Assembly: GCF_016862995.1 (NCBI RefSeq)
Contig: NZ_BOOA01000060.1
Location: forward strand, 1-49,227
Origin: Acrocarpospora phusangensis
GTDB taxonomy: Bacteria; Actinomycetota; Actinomycetes; Streptosporangiales; Streptosporangiaceae
Length of the DNA stretch: 49,227 bases
Reading direction: 5' to 3'
In this document: positions 38,701 through 48,866 of the stretch, piece after piece
Layout of the letters: every line of letters starts with the position of its first letter
Numbering within the stretch: the stretch's first letter is position 1
Program-made: the position numbers and the translations under genes
The notes under the pieces: generated by a model
What the model saw: the letters and a program-made list of their open reading frames with translations, nothing else
Databases searched by the model: none
Told to the model about the DNA's origin: nothing

Positions 38701-41700
38701 GAAGATGGAACTCCCATCAGCCGGTTCTCGGTTCTCACCGAGGCCGAGCGTCTGAACAGCTGGAACGACACCGAGCGGCCGATCGAGCAGCGCAGTGTGC
38801 CGGAATTGTTCGCTGAGGCCGTCTGGAACAAACCCCATCAGACGGCTCTCGTCACCGGCGACGGGCAGATGACCTTCGCGGAACTGTCGGTGCGGGCTGC
38901 CAGCATCGCCGCCATGCTCAAACGACGGGGGATCGGGTCCGAGGACGTGGTCGGCCTGGCATTGCCCAGGTCGGAGATGGTTCCGGCCATTCTCGGCGTG
39001 CTCGCCGCGGGTGCCGCGTATCTCCCGTTGGACCCCGCGTATCCGGCGGACCGCCTGCGTTACATGCTGGACGACACGGGTGCGGCATGCGTGCTGACCA
39101 GGGGGGACCTGGATCTGCCAGGCGCGGTCACCCTCGATGACCTTGAGCCCGCCGGAAGGCTCAAGCCGGTATCCGTGCCGCCGGACTCCGCCGCGTACGT
39201 CATCTACACGTCGGGTTCGACCGGTAAGCCCAAGGGCGTCGTGGGGACACATCGTGGCCTCAGCAACCTCTTCGGGTCCCATCGGACCGATCTCATCGAC
39301 CCGGCCGGGCCCGGCACGCTCAAGGCGTTGCACGCGGCGTCGTTCAGCTTCGACGGATCATGGGAGCCGCTGCTCTGGCTTCTCGCCGGTCACGAACTGC
39401 ACGTCGTGGACGAACGCACCATGACCGACCCGGCCGCGCTGCTCGACCACATCGCCGACCACGAGATCGACTTCGTCGACTTCACCCCGACCTACCTGCA
39501 GGAACTCATTCACCACGGATTCCTGGACGGCTACCTGCCGAAGGTCCTGGCGGTCGGCGGCGAAGCCACGTCGCCCGGACTCTGGGCACGCCTGTGCGCC
39601 CTCCCGGACACGGTCGTCCACGACCTGTACGGCCCGACGGAGTGTGCGGTCGACGCCTACGGCTGGCACGGGCCCCGGCAATGGGCCGCCCCGATCGCCA
39701 ACACCCGGGCCCACGTCCTGGACGCCACCTTGCAGCCGGTTCCGGCTGGAGTCCCCGGTGAGCTGTACCTGTCCGGTGAAGGACTCGCGCGCGGCTACCT
39801 CGGCCGTCCCGGGCTGACCGCGGAGCGATTCGTGGCCGACCCGTTCGGCGAGCCGGGCGGACGTCTCTACCGCACCGGCGACCTGGTGCGCCGCCGCTCC
39901 GACGGCTCTCTCGACTTCCTCGGCAGGGCCGACGACCAGGTCAAACTCCGCGGCTTCCGGATCGAACCCGGGGAGATCGAGGCCGTCCTGCGCGGCCACC
40001 CCGACGTCGCGCAGACCGCTGTCGTCGTCCGCGAGGACACGCCCGGCGTACGGCGACTTGTCGCGTACGTCGTCGGCGGCCGCATCGACGCGACCGCGCT
40101 GCGCGAGTACGTGGCGGCGCGCGTGCCCGAGCACCTGGTGCCGGGAGCATTCGTCGAACTCGCCGCGCTCCCTCGGTCGATCAGCGGGAAGCTGGACCGG
40201 GGTGCGCTGCCCGCGCCGGACTCGTCCGCCGCTCCAGCCGGCCGGCGTCCCAGGGATGCCCGCGAAGAGATCATGTGCGAGCTGTTCGCCGCCGTGCTCG
40301 GCGCGGAGCACATCGGGGTCGAAGAGGACTTCTTCGCCCTTGGCGGCCATTCGCTGCTGGCGATGCGGCTGGTCAGCCGGATCCGGACGGTCCTCGGAGC
40401 GGAGGTGTCGCTGCGCGAGATCTTCGAGGCGCCGACCCCGGAACGGCTCGCCCTCCGGCTCCGGCCCGGCGGCCACGTCAGGCCGGCGCCCGCTCCACTC
40501 GAGGTACGGCCCGAGTTCCCGGCGCTGTCGTTCGCCCAGCAGCGGTTGTGGGTGCTGCATCGGCTGGAAGGGCCGGTCGCGACGTACAACATCCCGATGG
40601 CCTGGCGGCTGTCGGGGGAGCTGGACTTGGCCGCGCTCGACGCCGCGCTTAAGGATCTGGTGGCGCGGCATGAGAGCCTGCGCACGGTGTTCCCGGATCG
40701 GGACGGGCAGGCGTACCAGCTCGTGCTCACTCCCGAGCGGGCGCGGATCGGCCTGAACGTGGAGGAGGTGGCGGAGAACGACCTGGCGGCCAGGCTCGCC
40801 GCCGCTGCCGGAATCGGCTTCGAACTCGACCGCGAAGCGCCCATCCGGGCGTCGGTGTTCCAGGTCGGACCGCAGGAGCACGTGCTGCTGCTGGTCGTGC
40901 ACCACATCGCGGCCGACGAGTGGTCCGACCGGCCGCTGCGGCGGGATCTCGCCGAGGCGTACCGGGCGCGGAGCGAAGGCCGGGCGCCGGATTGGGCGCC
41001 GCTGCCGGTGCAGTACGCCGACTACAGCCAGTGGCACCGCGACACACTGGAGCTCAGCGAGGCCGAGCAGCTCGGCTACTGGCGGCAGGCGCTCGCCGGG
41101 CTTCCGGACGAGCTGCCGCTGCCCGCGGACCGGCCACGGCCCGACGAGGGCAGCAACCGCGGAGGCGCGGTCGGGCTCACCGTCGAACCGGAACTGGCGC
41201 ATGAACTGCGCCGGCTGGCCCGGGCACACGGGGTCAGCATGTTCATGGTCGCCCAAGCCGCCGTGGCCGCCCTGCTGCACCGCCTCGGCGCGGGCGACGA
41301 CATCCCGCTCGGCACGCCGATCTCCGGGCGGGGCGACGAGAAGCTGGAAGACCTGGTCGGATTCTTCGTCAACTCCCTCGTGCTGCGTACCGACGTGTCC
41401 GGCACGCCCACGTTCGCCGAACTGCTCGGACGGGTCCGGGAGACCGACCTGGCCGCGTACGAGCATCAGGACCTGCCGTTCGAGCGGCTGGTGGAGGCGA
41501 TCAACCCGGCCCGGTCGCTGGCCAGGCATCCGCTCTTCCAGGTGATGGTCGTCTACCTGACCGACCAGGACGGCACACTCGACCTGCCAGGACTGGCGGT
41601 CGAGCCGGAGCCGCTCGGCCAGGAGACGGCCAAGTTCGACCTCAGCTTCGACTTCATCGAGCGCGGCGACGCGCTGGAAGGCTGGATCGAGTTCAGCGCC

Positions 41701-44700
41701 GACCTGTTCGACGAGGAGACCGTCGAGCGGATGGCGCGGCGGCTGGTGAGAGTGCTGGTGCAGGTCGCCGCCGAGCCGGACCTCCCCGTTCGTGACTTGG
41801 ACGTCCTCGGTGACGACGAACGCGAGCTCGTGCTGTCGGAATGGAACGACACCGCCCAGCCGGTGCCCGCGACGACCCTGCCCGAACTGTTCCGGGCGCA
41901 GGTGGCCCGGACGCCGGACGCGCTCGCCCTCGTCTTCGAGGACCAGCGGCTCACCTACGCGGAGCTCGACGATCGCGTGGAGACAGCTGCTCGGGTGCTC
42001 GCGGGGATGGGCGCAGGCCCGGAGCGTGTGGTCGCCGTGGCGCTGCCCCGATCGGTGGACCTCGTCGTCGCCCTCCTGGCAGCCCATCGGGCGGGTGCGG
42101 CGTACCTGCCGCTCGACCCCGGCTACCCGCAGGAGCGACTGGAGTTCATGCTGCGGGACGCGGAACCCGTCTGCGTGCTCCGCGACGGCATCCCCTCCGG
42201 GCCGCTGGGTGATCTGCCGGAGCGGTACGACCCGCGGCATCCCGCGTACGTCATCTACACCTCGGGGTCGACAGGCCGTCCCAAGGGCGTCGTAGTCCCG
42301 CACGACGGCATCGTGAACCGGCTGCTCTGGATGCAGGACACGTACGGTCTGACGACCCAGGACCGGGTCATGCAGAAGACGCCGTCCAGCTTCGACGTGT
42401 CCGTGTGGGAGTTCTTCTGGCCGTTGATCACGGGTGCGGCACTGGTCGTCGCCCGGCCCGACGGCCATCGTGACCCCGCCTACCTGGCCGGGCTCATCCA
42501 GGCCGAAGGAGTCACGACGATCCACTTCGTCCCGCCGATGCTCCGCGCATTCCTGGACGAAGCCACCGCGACGGGATGCACGACCCTCCGGCAGGTGATG
42601 TGCAGCGGAGAGGCCCTCCCGGCGAGCCTCGCCACGAGGTTCCACCAGGTGCTGGACGCCAGACTGCACAATCTGTACGGGCCGACCGAGGCGTCCGTGG
42701 ACGTGACCGCCATCGAGATCCACCCCGGTTCCGACACCGTCCCCATCGGGCGGCCGGTCTGGAACACCCAGGCGTACGTGCTGGACGCCGGCCTCCGGCC
42801 GGTTCCGCCGGGAGCGACCGGCGAGCTCTACCTGGCAGGCGTTCAGCTGGCACGCGGTTATCTGGCACGTCCCGGCCTCACCGCTGAGCGCTTCGTCGCC
42901 GATCCGTACGGTCCCGCTGGAACCCGGATGTACCGGACCGGCGACCTTGCCCGCTGGAACCCGGACGGCTCGCTCGACTTCCTCGGCCGTGCCGACGACC
43001 AAGTCAAGATCCGCGGATTCCGCATAGAACTGGGCGAGATCGAGGCCGTACTGACCCGGCACGAATCGGTCGCCCACGCCACTGTCATCGTCCGCGACCA
43101 GCGCCTGATCGCCTACGTCGTGCCCGCGACTGGGGCGCGTGCTTCCGGTGCCGCGCCGGACGCTCCAGTTTCGGCGGACCTGCGGGCACATGTCGCCGCC
43201 GCTGTGCCCGAGTACATGGTTCCGGCCGCTTTCGTCACGGTCGACGCCCTGCCGGTGACGCCGAACGGGAAACTCGACCGCAAGGCGCTTCCCGCAGTGG
43301 ACTTCGCCGCCGAGGTGGGCGATGCGAAGCCGGCCACCGCGCGCGAGGGGCTGATGGTCGAGCTGATCGCCGGCATGCTCGGGCTGGAGCGGGTCGGCGT
43401 GACGGACGACTTCTTCGCGCTCGGCGGGGACAGCATCGTCGCCATGCAGCTGGTCAGCCGGATGCGGGCGGCCGGGCTCACGATCACGCCCCGGGACGTC
43501 TTCCGCCATCGGACGGCCGCCGCTCTGGCGCGGGTCGCTGCCTCGACTGTCTTCGGCGGCGACGACCGTCTGGGGGACGACGCGCCGCTGGTCCGGCTCT
43601 CCGCCGAGGAGCAGGCCGAGATCCCGGTGGGAGCGGATGTCCTGCCGGTCTCGCCTCTGCAGGCGGGGTTGCTGTTCCACGCCTCTATGGACGCGGGACC
43701 GGACGTGTACAACGTTCAGGTTTCGTACGACATCGAAGGTCCGTTGGACGCCGAAAGGCTGCGGGCGGCTGGTCAGGAGTTGCTCGACCGGCATGAGAAC
43801 CTGCGGGCCGGATTCCGGTACCTGTCCACCGGGCGGGCCGTCGCCGTCATTCCGCGTGAGGTCACTCTGCCGTGGCGGTATGTCGATCTGTCCCAGTCCG
43901 ACGAGGGCTGGGACGGCTACCTGGAGCAGGAGCGCCGCCGGTTCCGTCCGGAGGCACCGCCACTGCTGCGGATGCTCCTGGCCCGCGTTGGGCCGGAACG
44001 CCACCGCCTGGTCTTCTCGCATCAGCATGTTCTGCTGGACGGTTGGTCGCTGCCGCCGCTCATGCGGGAACTTGCCGACCTGTACGCCGGGAACCGGCCG
44101 GCTGCCGTACCGCCGTACCGGGACTATCTCGGCTGGCTCGCGCGGCAGGAGGCCGACGCTTCCAAGGCGGCCTGGGCGCGGGCGCTCGACGGGCTGGACG
44201 GGCCCACGCATCTGGTGCCAGCCGACCCCAACCGGGTGCCGGCCGTGCCCGAGACGATCACCACTCTGCTCACGGGCGAGCTCACTGATGCTCTGACCGC
44301 GTTGGCCCGGAGCCATGGCGTCACGCTCAACACGCTCGTTCAGGGCGCGTGGGGGGTCGTGCTCTCGCGGTTCACCGGACGGGACGACGTCGTGTTCGGC
44401 GCGACCGTGGCCGGACGGCCGCCGGAGCTGCCAGGAGCCGAGGCGATGATCGGGCTGTTCATCAACACGGTGCCGGTCCGGGTCCGGATCAGCGACCGGG
44501 AGCCCGTCGGCGCATTCCTCGGGAGGATCCAGGACGAGCAGTCCACGCTCATCGAGCACCAGCATCTCGGTCTCGCCGACATTCAGCGCCAGGCTGGGCT
44601 GGGCGAGCTCTTCGACACACTCATGGTCTTCGAGTCCTATCCGGACGACGGCGGGCCGGAGGAAGGGTTGCGGCTGACCGTTCTCGATCATCATGACTCG

Positions 44701-47700
44701 ACGCACTACCCGTTCACCTGGGCGGTCGAGCCGGGGGAGAGGCTGTCGCTGACCGCCGAGTACCGGCCCGACCTGTTCGACCACGCCACGGCCGAACGTA
44801 TGGGCGCCGCCATGGTTCGCGTCTTCGAGGCGATGGCCGCCGATCCCGGCCGGCCGGTCGGGCGGATCGACATCCTCACGCCCGAGGACAGGAGAACCAT
44901 CCTGGAGAACTGGAACGACACCGCCATTCCCGGCGAGGCCGCCACCATCCCCGAGATCTTCGAGGCGCAGGTCGCGGCGACACCGGACGCGATCGCCGTC
45001 GTGGCGGGCACGACCACATGGACGTTCGCCGAACTCGACGAACGGGCGAACCGGCTGGCCGGACTGCTGGTCGAACACGGTGCGGGACCGGAAAGGATCA
45101 TCGCCCTCTCGCTGCCGCGCACCGCCGACTACATCCTCGCCATCCTGGCCGTGCTCAAATCGGGTGCCGCCTACCTGCCTGTCGACGCGGACCTCCCGGA
45201 CGGTCGCGTCCGGGACATGCTCGACGACGCCCGTCCGCTGCTGGCGCTCACCACAGCGGACACCGAGCTTCCGGCCGATGTTCCGCAGATCCGTCTCGAC
45301 ACGATCGAGAGCGTCATCAACGGGGGACGGGCCGCGGATCCGCTTCTGGCCGTCCCGGCAGACTCGGACCTGCGGGAATCCGTGACCTCCGCTCCGGGAG
45401 GCGTGCACGGCGGACCCCTGATCCACGGTCTGGGCCGGGCTGTGGTCTCCGCTCCGGAGGGCAAGCCCGCCGTCGCGCTCGAGCCCCGGCACCCCGCGTA
45501 CGTGATCTACACGTCGGGGTCCACCGGTAAGCCCAAGGGCGTCGTCATCAGCCATGGCGGTGTGGTCAATCTCTTCCACAGCCATCGCCGCATGCTCCAC
45601 GACGTCGCCAAGCGCAACACCGGTCGGCGCCACCTGCGGGTCGGCCACGCCTGGTCGTTCTCCTTCGACGCCTCCTGGCAGCCGCAGCTCTGGCTCCTCG
45701 ACGGGCACGCCATCCACGTCATGGACGACGAGACCCGCCGCGACCCCGATCTGCTCGCCGCCGCCATCCGCGCGGAAGGACTCGACTTCATCGAGGTCAC
45801 TCCGTCCTTCCTCGCGCAGATGGCCGAAGCGGGGCTGTTCCAGGACGGGGAATGTCCCCTCGCGGTCGTCGGCGTCGGCGGCGAAGCCGTACCTGACTCG
45901 CTCTGGTCGGAATTGGCCGCTCTCCACTCCACCGAGGCCGTCAACCTGTACGGCCCGACCGAGGCCACCGTGGACGCCCTGATCGCCCGCGTGTCCGACA
46001 GCGACCGCCCCACGGTCGGCCGCCCGGTCGGCAACACCCGGGCGTACGTGCTGGACGCCGGACTCCGGCCCGTGCCCCCCGGCGTGACCGGCGAACTGTA
46101 CCTGTCCGGCCCTGGCCTGGCCCGCGGTTATCTCGGACGTCCGGGTATGACCGCCGAACGCTTCATCGCTGATCCGTATGGCCCGGCCGGCCACCGCATG
46201 TACCGGACCGGAGACCTGGCCCGATGGAACGCGGACGGGCACCTCGAATTCGGCGGCCGAGCGGACGACCAGCTCAAGATTCGCGGCTTCCGCATCGAAC
46301 CGGCCGAGATCGAAGCGGTCCTTGATCGGTCCGAGTCGGTTGCCCAAGCGGTGGTTGTCGCCCGCGAAGACCGCCCAGGCGTGCGGCATCTGGTTGCTTA
46401 TGTGGTCCTCGCCGAGGAACAGGCGACGACGGACGTCGCCCACGCGGCGCAGCTGCGGGCGATGACTGCCGCTGTCCTCCCGGACTACATGGTTCCTGCC
46501 GCGGTCGTGGTGTTGGACAGCCTGCCACTGCTGCCCAACGGCAAACTCGACCGCAACGCGCTTCCGGCGCCGGACTTCAGCGTGTCCGGGCGCGCGCCTG
46601 AAGGAGAAACCGAGCGAGCCCTGGCCGCGATCTTCGCCGACGTGCTCGGCCTTCCCGGGATCGGTGCCGACGACGACTTCTTCGCGCAGGGCGGAGACAG
46701 CATCGTCGCCATGCGCCTGGTCAGCCGGGCGAAGTCAGCCGGGTTCCGGATTACTCCGAGGGAGGTCTTCCGGCATCGCTCGGTCGCCTCGCTCGCCGCT
46801 GTCGCCACCCGGGAACAGGAGCAGACCGTACCCCTGACACCGATCATGCACGCGCTGCGTGAGCGGGGCGGACCGATCGACGGTTACCACCAGTCCGCTC
46901 TGCTGCAGACCCCGCCAGACCTGGACGAGTCACGTCTGGTCGCGATCCTGCAGGCTCTAGCCGACCGTCACGACATGCTCCGAGCCCGTCTCGACAGGTC
47001 GGGCACGTGGTCGCTGCGCGTACCCGAGACCACGAACGCGGCCACCTGGCTCACCAGGGTTCCCTGCGCAGACATAACCGCCGACGTGATCCACATGCAC
47101 GCGGAGCAGGCCAGGGCGGCGTTGAACTCCGGCACCGGAGACATGGTCCGAGCCGTCTGGTTCGACGCCGGCGAGAACCGGCCAGGGCGGCTCCTCCTGC
47201 TCATCCACCATTTCGCCGTGGACGGAGTCTCCTGGCGCATCCTTCTGCCGGACATGGTGGCCGCGTGGGAAGGCAGGGCGCTGGAACCCGCTGGGACGCC
47301 GTTCGCCCACTGGTCGCAGCATCTCGTCGAACGTGCCACCGACCCGGCCACCGTCGACGAGTTGGCTCTCTGGAAATCCGTGCTGGCCGGGGAACTTGTC
47401 GCGTCCGGCGGCGCGACGGCCATCAACCACGAAATGGTCTCCGGCGATACGGGCGAGCCGGTGGAGCGGTTCCTCGGCTCACTTAAGGCCAACGGTTCGA
47501 CGCGGTTCGCCGACGCGGATGCCTCGGGCAGTAGAGAAGGCGAGGCGGATGAATCTTCGGAGTCGTCCCTTGGATCAGATGCGGCGATCGAGTTCGCAGA
47601 TGCGGATTCGCTGGGCGGCAGGGATGCGGTCAGGCTGGCAGACCTTGCAGGTGGGCGTCTGACGCTGGATCCCGTGCGGGATGTCGCGGAGACCGCTCGA

Positions 47701-48381
47701 CACGTCTCCCTGACGCTGCCCCCCCGATGGACGGAGCCTCTGCTCACCCGGGTTCCGGCTGCGCTCCGCGCAAGCATCAACGACGTCCTGCTGGCGGCGC
47801 TTGCGCGGGCGATCGCGGAGAGACAGGACGATCAGGACGTTCTGGTCGACTTGGAGGCGCACGGCCGGACCGGGGACGCCGACCTGTCGAGCACTGTCGG
47901 ATGGTTCACCAGCGTGGTGCCCATCCGGCTGGAGCCAGCTCACGAACTCCCCATCGACCAGGTGGTCGCCCAGATCAGGGACGCTTCCGCCGCACTCCCG
48001 TCCGAAGGTATCGGGCATGGTCTGCTTCGCCATCTCAATCCGGCGGCCGGACCCGAACTGGCCCGCCTGCCCCAGCCGTCGATCCAGTTCAACTACCTCG
48101 GCCGATTCGGGCTGCCCGAAGCGACCGACTGGTCCTGGGCTCCCGAGCATGTCGAACTCGGCGACGACCCCCGCCTGCCGATGTCCCACGCGCTCACCGT
48201 CAGCGCTGTCACCGAGGACCGGCCAGCCGGCCCGGAACTCACCGTCACCTGGACGTACGCCTCCCGCCTGCTCTCCGAAGAGGCGGTCGACAACCTCGCC
48301 CAATCCTGGTTCCGGGCTCTCGAAGCCTTGGTGAACCACACCGAAATAGCTCACAACAACAAGGAAGGACATATCGCATGA
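26086..48381 (+). CDS. Hexamodular siderophore NRPS, (Crem)-A-MT-T-C-A-T-C-A-MT-T-C-A-T-C-A-T-C-A-T-E
   Basis: About 7431 residues from a GTG at 26086, chosen because GGGAGG lies 11 bases upstream; a TTG at 26047 and an ATG at 26107 are in frame but lack such a site. Six adenylation domains, six carriers, five full condensation domains, a remnant C domain at the N-terminus, two A-embedded N-methyltransferases and a terminal epimerase can be followed by motif (module entries below). Pockets read by eye give: 1 unknown (N-methylated), 2 Ser, 3 N5-hydroxyornithine (N-methylated), 4 polar/acidic, 5 Ser, 6 polar/acidic with epimerisation. The divergent iron-chelate importer, iron boxes, N-monooxygenase and formyltransferase make a peptide hydroxamate siderophore the likely product. 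No thioesterase or reductase ends the protein. The stop overlaps the mbtH-like start (ATGA). The composition of known actinomycete siderophores with Ser and N-methyl-hydroxyornithine (albachelin, gobichelin, scabichelin) is similar. Confidence 0.95.
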   Translation: MSGIDDSMESWRRQLIRPSNRDEALAAYAVLLHRYGGGTDLTIDHGGMPIHLRVKPETTFADLLAQVAEAGRTASPSAPGLGSGAGGGRGASERGAGDPGAGEQRDGEWREAEGRDGERGDAEWGDTDAGLVLKPGESEGRSLGVLTVPLEIGSGEVRARCRPDVFEASAVEHMLGHYVRLLADGQDRPDVAIGELELLTPEERQRILHDWNDTAHSVPSLTWPEMFAEQVRTRPDSIALVFEETRFTYAELDERANRLAHALIARGAGPERVVALAVPRSADLIVAEVAVLKSGAAYLPLDTDYPADRIAYMIADANPACLVTTTEMAGELPGTDGLPVLVLDAPESLRELADRPSHDPTEADRGALRTGNAAYVIYTSGSTGRPKGVVLSHAGVAKLVATQSERFGIGPDSRVLQFASPGFDVAFWDLCLGLLSGGRLVVVPSERRVPGAPLADYANANDITFMILPPALLDAMPDGVQLPPTATLLAGTERVSPELVARYAGGRMMFNAYGPTEATTNSTLGLCDPGIAPGSIVPIGIPDPGTRAYVLDARLTPVPAGVTGELYLGGAGLARGYLGRPSLTAERFVADPFGDPGERLYRTGDLVRWRQDGRLEFLGRADSQVKIRGFRIEPGEIESVLRAHPAVDQAAVVVREDRTGDRRLAAYVVPSLHAGDEADQVDAWKALHELLYQAAGTEDYQENFAGWNSMYDGLPIPVEEMREWRDATVARITELRPRRVLEIGVGSGLLLSRIAPGCDTYWGTDLSAEAVAALRAQLPPGLADKVELRAQPAHDLTGLPYGFDTIVINSVAQYFPSAAYLTDVIRQAATLLSPGGALFIGDVRNLRLLRCLRAAVESRRAGATADKQALRSAIDRSAAWEGELLLDPDYFATIPGFTADIRIKRGRHHNELTRHRYDVVLRAVAAASVLDGRPGHDMSVLDGRVNGAVPAQKGRFADAESAQVSEISWTELGGLSVLETRLTADLPAGLRVTGIPNIRLTDDLAALAAVQDDSRSAITLPGADPETLHTLADRFGYQLTLTWTGHADDGGLDAIFSKTPAETDGLTLYRPSGVVPLANTPAPFRDISALMRILRAHAAEWLPDYMVPAAFVPIDRIPVTSSGKIDASALPAPDYGALSSGRAPRDPREELLCRLYAQVLAVDTATIDDDFFALGGDSITAIRLLVGAREAGLRLTSRDVFRHRTVAALASVAVDTVAVDTDEAEETVEPLVELPDDELVRVQGEHPVAVEELLPLSPLQEGFFFHSLVDGAGADAYVVQQVIDLTGAVDGAALRRAAQALLDRHAPLRACFRLRPGGLPVQIIAAGLDVPWREVEGASLDAVETVVAEERETPFDLGCPPLVRFALVRVGPDESRLVLTFHHIVADGWSLPVLHRELLALYGNAAELPQVTPYRAYLRWLGERDKDSARETWAGALAGIDEPTRLVTSPIVAGAPVSGQIRMELGEDVTARLAGRAREYGVTLGTAVQTAWGLLVGRTAGREDVVFGTTVSGRDAEVEGIESMAGLFINTLPTRFRWRPAATLGELLERLQDEQAALLDHQHLGLAELHRLAGHRGGGDLFDTLLVFENYPSETGPTDLSGSVRVTGHDFHDTVHYPLALIVKPGRRLGFTLKYHAQRLSPEEARAVADRLVRILRALATDPAQTVAALDLLSADELATAHPTGTHADVPETTLAAAFEAQAARTPHATAVIYEGEHLTYADLDARAETLAHHLRATGALPETVVAVAVPRSAELMVALLGVLKAGAAYLPLDLDYPADRVAHMLADSGARTVVTTSAAMARLPETTGVTRLLVDTPDILEHVASEIPDCRGCFDGETGDNETEPAIGSETAAIASELAEPEAAKPDHPAYLIYTSGSTGRPKGVVVTHRAIINRLAWMQSEYPLKADDRVLQKTPAGFDVSVWEFFWALCEGAAVVFAKPGGHQDPAYLAGLIRDERVTTMHFVPSMLEAFLAAEEITSDPGWAAGLRRVFSSGEALLDSAATRWMTLTGVRLHNLYGPTEAAVDVTYHPCEVSADPQGAVVPIGRPVWNTGLRVLDLCLRPVPAGVPGELYLSGVQLARGYHDRPGLTAERFVADPYGEPGSRMYRTGDLVSRRDDGTIDYLGRTDRQIKLRGNRIELGEIEAALVRLPGIARAAVTVHGSSLVAYLVPAAGAQPDETTLRQALEATLPPAMVPTAYVRLDDLPLSPSGKLDRDALPAPGAVRTGSRAPSSPREHLLTEIFAAVLKLPEVGADDDFFLLGGDSITSIGVSSRARRAGLDLSPRDVFEHRTPAALAATATIVTETAPTAETFALTAEEIERVHRLGAVDDIWPLAPLQEGLFFHATYDDGALDVYTVHESFDFATTLDIGRLRHAVRALLDRNPSLRAGFTSEGLRQPVQFIVSDPEIPLDVVDLSGLPADERDARMADVIAEERTRRFDLARPLLFRLLLIRLGEDRGDRLVVGRHLLLWDGWSAWLFFGQLLALYATGDDRTLPPPGSYRDYLTWLAGQDTTLATRAWRAALDGLAEPTLLAEAGKEPVIPESLDAELPAALADRLRAATRGNGLTLNTLLNAAWGLVLASATGRTDVVFGTTVAGRPSEVPEVENVIGMFLNTVPARVAFDPAEPVLGLLRRIQGERLALMPYEYLGLGVLQAETGHRRLFDTLFVLRDGDTEDRLTELHDRYGATAVANVDATHYPINLIVTPGRRIRVTLTHRPDLIDQSRAQTLLDRFALLLERLTDDLDAPVGSLDPLLPAERAALELEWEPSRVPVPEETIADLLAAQAVRTPDALALVFGERTVTYAELDARINRLARLMLAKGAGPERIVALGLPRSIDMVAALFAVLRTGAAYLPLELDYPDDRLAAMLADARPEFLLSTSQVSARLAGETPRVLLDEIEADLAALPAGPITEADRPAFSLEHPAYVIYTSGSTGRPKGVVTPYRGLTNMQLNHQKEIFDPAVASAGGRRLRIAHTVSFAFDMSWEELLWLVEGHEVHVCGEELRRDAVALVAYCEEHRVDVVNVTPTYAHLLIEEGLLEGHLPPLVLLGGEAVPETVWSRLRDTEGTYGYNLYGPTEYTINTLGGGTHDSATSTVGRPIRGTRAHILDAWLRPVPDGVPGELYIAGIGLARGYLGRPALTAERFVADPYGRPGERLYRTGDLVRRRPDGNLDFLGRTDDQVKIRGHRVEPGEIETVLTRGTGVAQAAVIARDDPAGGQRLVAYLVPAEPTAGERESAELAQIGEWQEIYSDEYEQIGTAVFTEDFAGWDSSYDGTPIPLDHMREWRAQTVNRIRQLRPRRILEIGVGSGLLLSQLAPEAEAYWATDLAAPVIRKIGEDLRRDPGLAAKVTLRCQPANVTDGLPVGYFDTIIINSVIQYFPSIHHLTEVISGAMPLLARGGALFVGDVRDLRSARTFHTAIQLTRATPGTSPEQIRRAADRGLALEKELLVDPDYFTTLGHAVDLRTKGGEHHNELTRYRYDVVLYDDAPDLRLGDEPTFDWQTLLELHEPAEGSQDVSPETPDRPRWRGQLAALLRAWRPELVEHADIVHPATDRNALRLTGVPDGRIGTERGVAISGVEPQELREIAAAEGYQVLTTWSGQSGRFEAVFVRGEVRVTSGLYRPGGGIAPYANAPVAGRQAGGLVARVREELRRELPDYMVPGAFVVLDRLPMNDNGKLDVAALPDAEPVAASNGRGPRTPREEVLCRLFAEVLALPSAGAEDSFFDLGGHSLLATRLISRARAELGAELAIRDLFEAPTPALLAERADADKPARPPVTAVAERPERIPVSAAQRRLWLAERLSGGDAYHFPLVVRLRGDLDLAALRQALADVAQRHEALRTVFGEHEGEPYQVISTGEPGFAVLDSPLELLDERVRESVQRPFDLAREVPVRADVFRVAADDHVVAIVLHHIATDEWSDRPFLADLDVAYQARKNGGEPGWAPLPVQYADYTLWQDDLLVRDGERQLGFWTRTLAGLPEEIPLPLDRPRSAEPDGRGGLVRAQVPAATARALRELCAETGTSMFMVLQAGVAALLHRMGAGDDIPLGAPIAGRTDENLDDLVGFFVNTLVLRADVSGDPTFAQLVARVRDADLAAFEHQDLPFERLVETINPPRVPGRNPLFQVMLGYHYRPDGDPDVLGLDTEWWPTRIETAKFDLDFTFVDQVSEITLLLEYATERCDSGTAQALAERAVTLLGLLAEEDGTPISRFSVLTEAERLNSWNDTERPIEQRSVPELFAEAVWNKPHQTALVTGDGQMTFAELSVRAASIAAMLKRRGIGSEDVVGLALPRSEMVPAILGVLAAGAAYLPLDPAYPADRLRYMLDDTGAACVLTRGDLDLPGAVTLDDLEPAGRLKPVSVPPDSAAYVIYTSGSTGKPKGVVGTHRGLSNLFGSHRTDLIDPAGPGTLKALHAASFSFDGSWEPLLWLLAGHELHVVDERTMTDPAALLDHIADHEIDFVDFTPTYLQELIHHGFLDGYLPKVLAVGGEATSPGLWARLCALPDTVVHDLYGPTECAVDAYGWHGPRQWAAPIANTRAHVLDATLQPVPAGVPGELYLSGEGLARGYLGRPGLTAERFVADPFGEPGGRLYRTGDLVRRRSDGSLDFLGRADDQVKLRGFRIEPGEIEAVLRGHPDVAQTAVVVREDTPGVRRLVAYVVGGRIDATALREYVAARVPEHLVPGAFVELAALPRSISGKLDRGALPAPDSSAAPAGRRPRDAREEIMCELFAAVLGAEHIGVEEDFFALGGHSLLAMRLVSRIRTVLGAEVSLREIFEAPTPERLALRLRPGGHVRPAPAPLEVRPEFPALSFAQQRLWVLHRLEGPVATYNIPMAWRLSGELDLAALDAALKDLVARHESLRTVFPDRDGQAYQLVLTPERARIGLNVEEVAENDLAARLAAAAGIGFELDREAPIRASVFQVGPQEHVLLLVVHHIAADEWSDRPLRRDLAEAYRARSEGRAPDWAPLPVQYADYSQWHRDTLELSEAEQLGYWRQALAGLPDELPLPADRPRPDEGSNRGGAVGLTVEPELAHELRRLARAHGVSMFMVAQAAVAALLHRLGAGDDIPLGTPISGRGDEKLEDLVGFFVNSLVLRTDVSGTPTFAELLGRVRETDLAAYEHQDLPFERLVEAINPARSLARHPLFQVMVVYLTDQDGTLDLPGLAVEPEPLGQETAKFDLSFDFIERGDALEGWIEFSADLFDEETVERMARRLVRVLVQVAAEPDLPVRDLDVLGDDERELVLSEWNDTAQPVPATTLPELFRAQVARTPDALALVFEDQRLTYAELDDRVETAARVLAGMGAGPERVVAVALPRSVDLVVALLAAHRAGAAYLPLDPGYPQERLEFMLRDAEPVCVLRDGIPSGPLGDLPERYDPRHPAYVIYTSGSTGRPKGVVVPHDGIVNRLLWMQDTYGLTTQDRVMQKTPSSFDVSVWEFFWPLITGAALVVARPDGHRDPAYLAGLIQAEGVTTIHFVPPMLRAFLDEATATGCTTLRQVMCSGEALPASLATRFHQVLDARLHNLYGPTEASVDVTAIEIHPGSDTVPIGRPVWNTQAYVLDAGLRPVPPGATGELYLAGVQLARGYLARPGLTAERFVADPYGPAGTRMYRTGDLARWNPDGSLDFLGRADDQVKIRGFRIELGEIEAVLTRHESVAHATVIVRDQRLIAYVVPATGARASGAAPDAPVSADLRAHVAAAVPEYMVPAAFVTVDALPVTPNGKLDRKALPAVDFAAEVGDAKPATAREGLMVELIAGMLGLERVGVTDDFFALGGDSIVAMQLVSRMRAAGLTITPRDVFRHRTAAALARVAASTVFGGDDRLGDDAPLVRLSAEEQAEIPVGADVLPVSPLQAGLLFHASMDAGPDVYNVQVSYDIEGPLDAERLRAAGQELLDRHENLRAGFRYLSTGRAVAVIPREVTLPWRYVDLSQSDEGWDGYLEQERRRFRPEAPPLLRMLLARVGPERHRLVFSHQHVLLDGWSLPPLMRELADLYAGNRPAAVPPYRDYLGWLARQEADASKAAWARALDGLDGPTHLVPADPNRVPAVPETITTLLTGELTDALTALARSHGVTLNTLVQGAWGVVLSRFTGRDDVVFGATVAGRPPELPGAEAMIGLFINTVPVRVRISDREPVGAFLGRIQDEQSTLIEHQHLGLADIQRQAGLGELFDTLMVFESYPDDGGPEEGLRLTVLDHHDSTHYPFTWAVEPGERLSLTAEYRPDLFDHATAERMGAAMVRVFEAMAADPGRPVGRIDILTPEDRRTILENWNDTAIPGEAATIPEIFEAQVAATPDAIAVVAGTTTWTFAELDERANRLAGLLVEHGAGPERIIALSLPRTADYILAILAVLKSGAAYLPVDADLPDGRVRDMLDDARPLLALTTADTELPADVPQIRLDTIESVINGGRAADPLLAVPADSDLRESVTSAPGGVHGGPLIHGLGRAVVSAPEGKPAVALEPRHPAYVIYTSGSTGKPKGVVISHGGVVNLFHSHRRMLHDVAKRNTGRRHLRVGHAWSFSFDASWQPQLWLLDGHAIHVMDDETRRDPDLLAAAIRAEGLDFIEVTPSFLAQMAEAGLFQDGECPLAVVGVGGEAVPDSLWSELAALHSTEAVNLYGPTEATVDALIARVSDSDRPTVGRPVGNTRAYVLDAGLRPVPPGVTGELYLSGPGLARGYLGRPGMTAERFIADPYGPAGHRMYRTGDLARWNADGHLEFGGRADDQLKIRGFRIEPAEIEAVLDRSESVAQAVVVAREDRPGVRHLVAYVVLAEEQATTDVAHAAQLRAMTAAVLPDYMVPAAVVVLDSLPLLPNGKLDRNALPAPDFSVSGRAPEGETERALAAIFADVLGLPGIGADDDFFAQGGDSIVAMRLVSRAKSAGFRITPREVFRHRSVASLAAVATREQEQTVPLTPIMHALRERGGPIDGYHQSALLQTPPDLDESRLVAILQALADRHDMLRARLDRSGTWSLRVPETTNAATWLTRVPCADITADVIHMHAEQARAALNSGTGDMVRAVWFDAGENRPGRLLLLIHHFAVDGVSWRILLPDMVAAWEGRALEPAGTPFAHWSQHLVERATDPATVDELALWKSVLAGELVASGGATAINHEMVSGDTGEPVERFLGSLKANGSTRFADADASGSREGEADESSESSLGSDAAIEFADADSLGGRDAVRLADLAGGRLTLDPVRDVAETARHVSLTLPPRWTEPLLTRVPAALRASINDVLLAALARAIAERQDDQDVLVDLEAHGRTGDADLSSTVGWFTSVVPIRLEPAHELPIDQVVAQIRDASAALPSEGIGHGLLRHLNPAAGPELARLPQPSIQFNYLGRFGLPEATDWSWAPEHVELGDDPRLPMSHALTVSAVTEDRPAGPELTVTWTYASRLLSEEAVDNLAQSWFRALEALVNHTEIAHNNKEGHIA
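29836..33000 (+). other. NRPS module 2: C2, A2 (Ser), T2
   Basis: C2 begins [14 protein letters not shown] and has an intact HHIVADG (30229-30249). A2 reads FDVSVWE (31843), [23 protein letters not shown], giving D-V-W-H-F-S-L-V-D-K, the EntF serine code. A Glu/Ala-rich insertion (about 31546-31690) precedes the YTSGSTG motif. T2 has GGDS with the carrier Ser at 32881. No epimerase follows. Confidence 0.85.
33070..37420 (+). other. NRPS module 3: C3 (degenerate active site), A3 (hydroxyornithine), N-methyltransferase, T3
   Basis: C3 begins [14 protein letters not shown], but the active-site motif reads HLLLWDG (33490-33510): the second, catalytic His is Leu (codon 33493-33495). A3 has FDMSWEE (35035), [15 protein letters not shown] and [10 protein letters not shown], giving D-M-E-N-L-G-L-I-N-K, identical to the published hydroxyornithine code. 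The methyltransferase (about 35870-36550; EIGVGSG from 36004) is again inside A3 and is close to the module 1 domain. T3 is of GGHS type with Ser at 37291. Confidence 0.88.
37450..40470 (+). other. NRPS module 4: C4, A4, T4
   Basis: C4 opens [16 protein letters not shown] and carries HHIATDE (37828-37848), with Glu in place of the usual Gly after the Asp. A4 has FDGSWEP (39349), [26 protein letters not shown]; pocket by eye D-G-E-D-A-G-L-V-D-K. It shares the FDxSW(E/Q) and TPTY pattern with the hydroxyornithine A3, which suggests a related basic or hydroxamate substrate such as N5-formyl- or N5-hydroxyornithine. T4 is GGHS, Ser at 40351. Confidence 0.8.
40510..43570 (+). other. NRPS module 5: C5, A5 (Ser), T5
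   Basis: C5 opens [14 protein letters not shown] and has HHIAADE (40900-40920), the same Asp-Glu variant as C4. A5 has FDVSVWE (42391), [23 protein letters not shown]; pocket D-V-W-H-M-S-L-V-D-K, a serine code with one conservative change. T5 has GGDS with Ser at 43432. No epimerase follows. Confidence 0.83.
43620..46815 (+). other. NRPS module 6: C6, A6, T6
   Basis: C6 opens [15 protein letters not shown] and reads QHVLLDG (44023-44043): the first His is Gln, but the catalytic second His is kept. A6 has FDASWQP (45664), [25 protein letters not shown]; pocket by eye D-A-Q-E-G-G-L-V-D-K. A ~60-residue insertion (45300-45495) with an internal 60-nt duplication precedes YTSGSTG. The A6 C-terminal subdomain is very similar to that of A5. 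T6 is GGDS, Ser at 46699. Confidence 0.8.
46825..48340 (+). other. Terminal epimerisation domain of the NRPS
   Basis: All diagnostic E-domain motifs are present: [13 protein letters not shown] (47206), [26 protein letters not shown] and FNYLGRF. It would set the D configuration on the residue loaded by module 6. It carries an acidic, Ser-rich insertion (about 47440-47660). Nothing follows but a short tail ([11 protein letters not shown]), so chain release must be done by another protein. Confidence 0.9.
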
Positions 48382-48581
48382 GCAGCAACCCCTTTGAGGA
48401 CCCCGACGGCATCTACACCGTCCTTGTCAACGACGAGGGCCAGCACAGCCTGTGGCCCGAATTCGTGGACGTCCCGGCTGGCTGGAAGGTCGTCCACGGC
48501 CCGGGCGGACGCCAGGACTGCCTCGACTACATCGAAACCAACTGGACCGACCTCCGCCCCAAGAGCTTGATCGACTCCTGA
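48378..48581 (+). CDS. MbtH-like protein
   Basis: 67 residues with the complete family signature: [37 protein letters not shown]...[15 protein letters not shown], including the conserved Asn, Glu, Ser, Leu, Trp and Pro positions. MbtH proteins bind adenylation domains and are needed for their solubility or activity. The ATG overlaps the NRPS stop and a GGAAGGA site lies 8-9 bases upstream inside the NRPS gene, so the two are co-translated. It most likely serves one or more of the six A domains. It is the last recognisable gene before the repeat region. Confidence 0.97.
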   Translation: MSSNPFEDPDGIYTVLVNDEGQHSLWPEFVDVPAGWKVVHGPGGRQDCLDYIETNWTDLRPKSLIDS

Positions 48582-48614
48582 TTCTCAAGGGCACCTACGG
48601 ACCTTGAACTGCCT

Positions 48615-48720
48615 AACAGAATGACCCAAGGTCGCCGCTTCTCGCCGTAAGTCGGCGCCGTCAACGCAGGTGCAACTTCTCGCCGCACCGGCGCCAAGGG
48701 GCGACAGGTTCCTTCTGTTT
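48615..48720 (+). repeat. Interspersed structured repeat, copy B
   Basis: About 106 bp bounded by imperfect inverted ends (AACAGAATGACC on the left; CCTTCTGTTT on the right). The conserved 59-bp core is at 48640-48698. It starts 34 bp after the mbtH-like stop and could act in the 3' end of the siderophore transcript. Confidence 0.8.
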
Positions 48721-48739
48721 AAGGCCACCAAGAGCGCCT

Positions 48740-48845
48740 AACAGAATGATCCGAGGCACCGGCCTCTCGCCGTTATCCGGCGCCGTTAACGCAGGTGACG
48801 CTGCTCGCCGCACCGGCGCCAAGCGTGATCGGCTTCATTGTGTTT
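48740..48845 (+). repeat. Interspersed structured repeat, copy C
   Basis: Direct repeat of copy B, offset 125 bp: GCCTAACAGAATGA recurs at 48736 and the core at 48765-48823. Inside the core, GGCGCC blocks and CTCGCCG/CGGCGAG-type segments allow extensive self-pairing. The right end (CTTCATTGTGTTT) pairs imperfectly with the left. Confidence 0.8.
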
Positions 48846-48866
48846 GGGGTTCTAAAGAGGCTCTAG

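Noticed and set aside
26014-46443. Very long minus-strand open frames opposite the NRPS gene (thousands of codons)
   Set aside because: They are the antisense shadow of a high-GC gene: Gly/Arg/Ala/Val/His/Gln-rich composition, no recognisable domains, and no start or ribosome-site logic. The plus strand carries complete NRPS motifs throughout.
3094-48381. C-A-T-TE NRPS at 3094 as the missing release module for the siderophore synthetase
   Set aside because: It belongs to a coupled operon with different genes, has no iron box visible, lies across two other operons, and its pocket is unlike the siderophore modules. Trans cooperation is not excluded but nothing in the sequence supports it.
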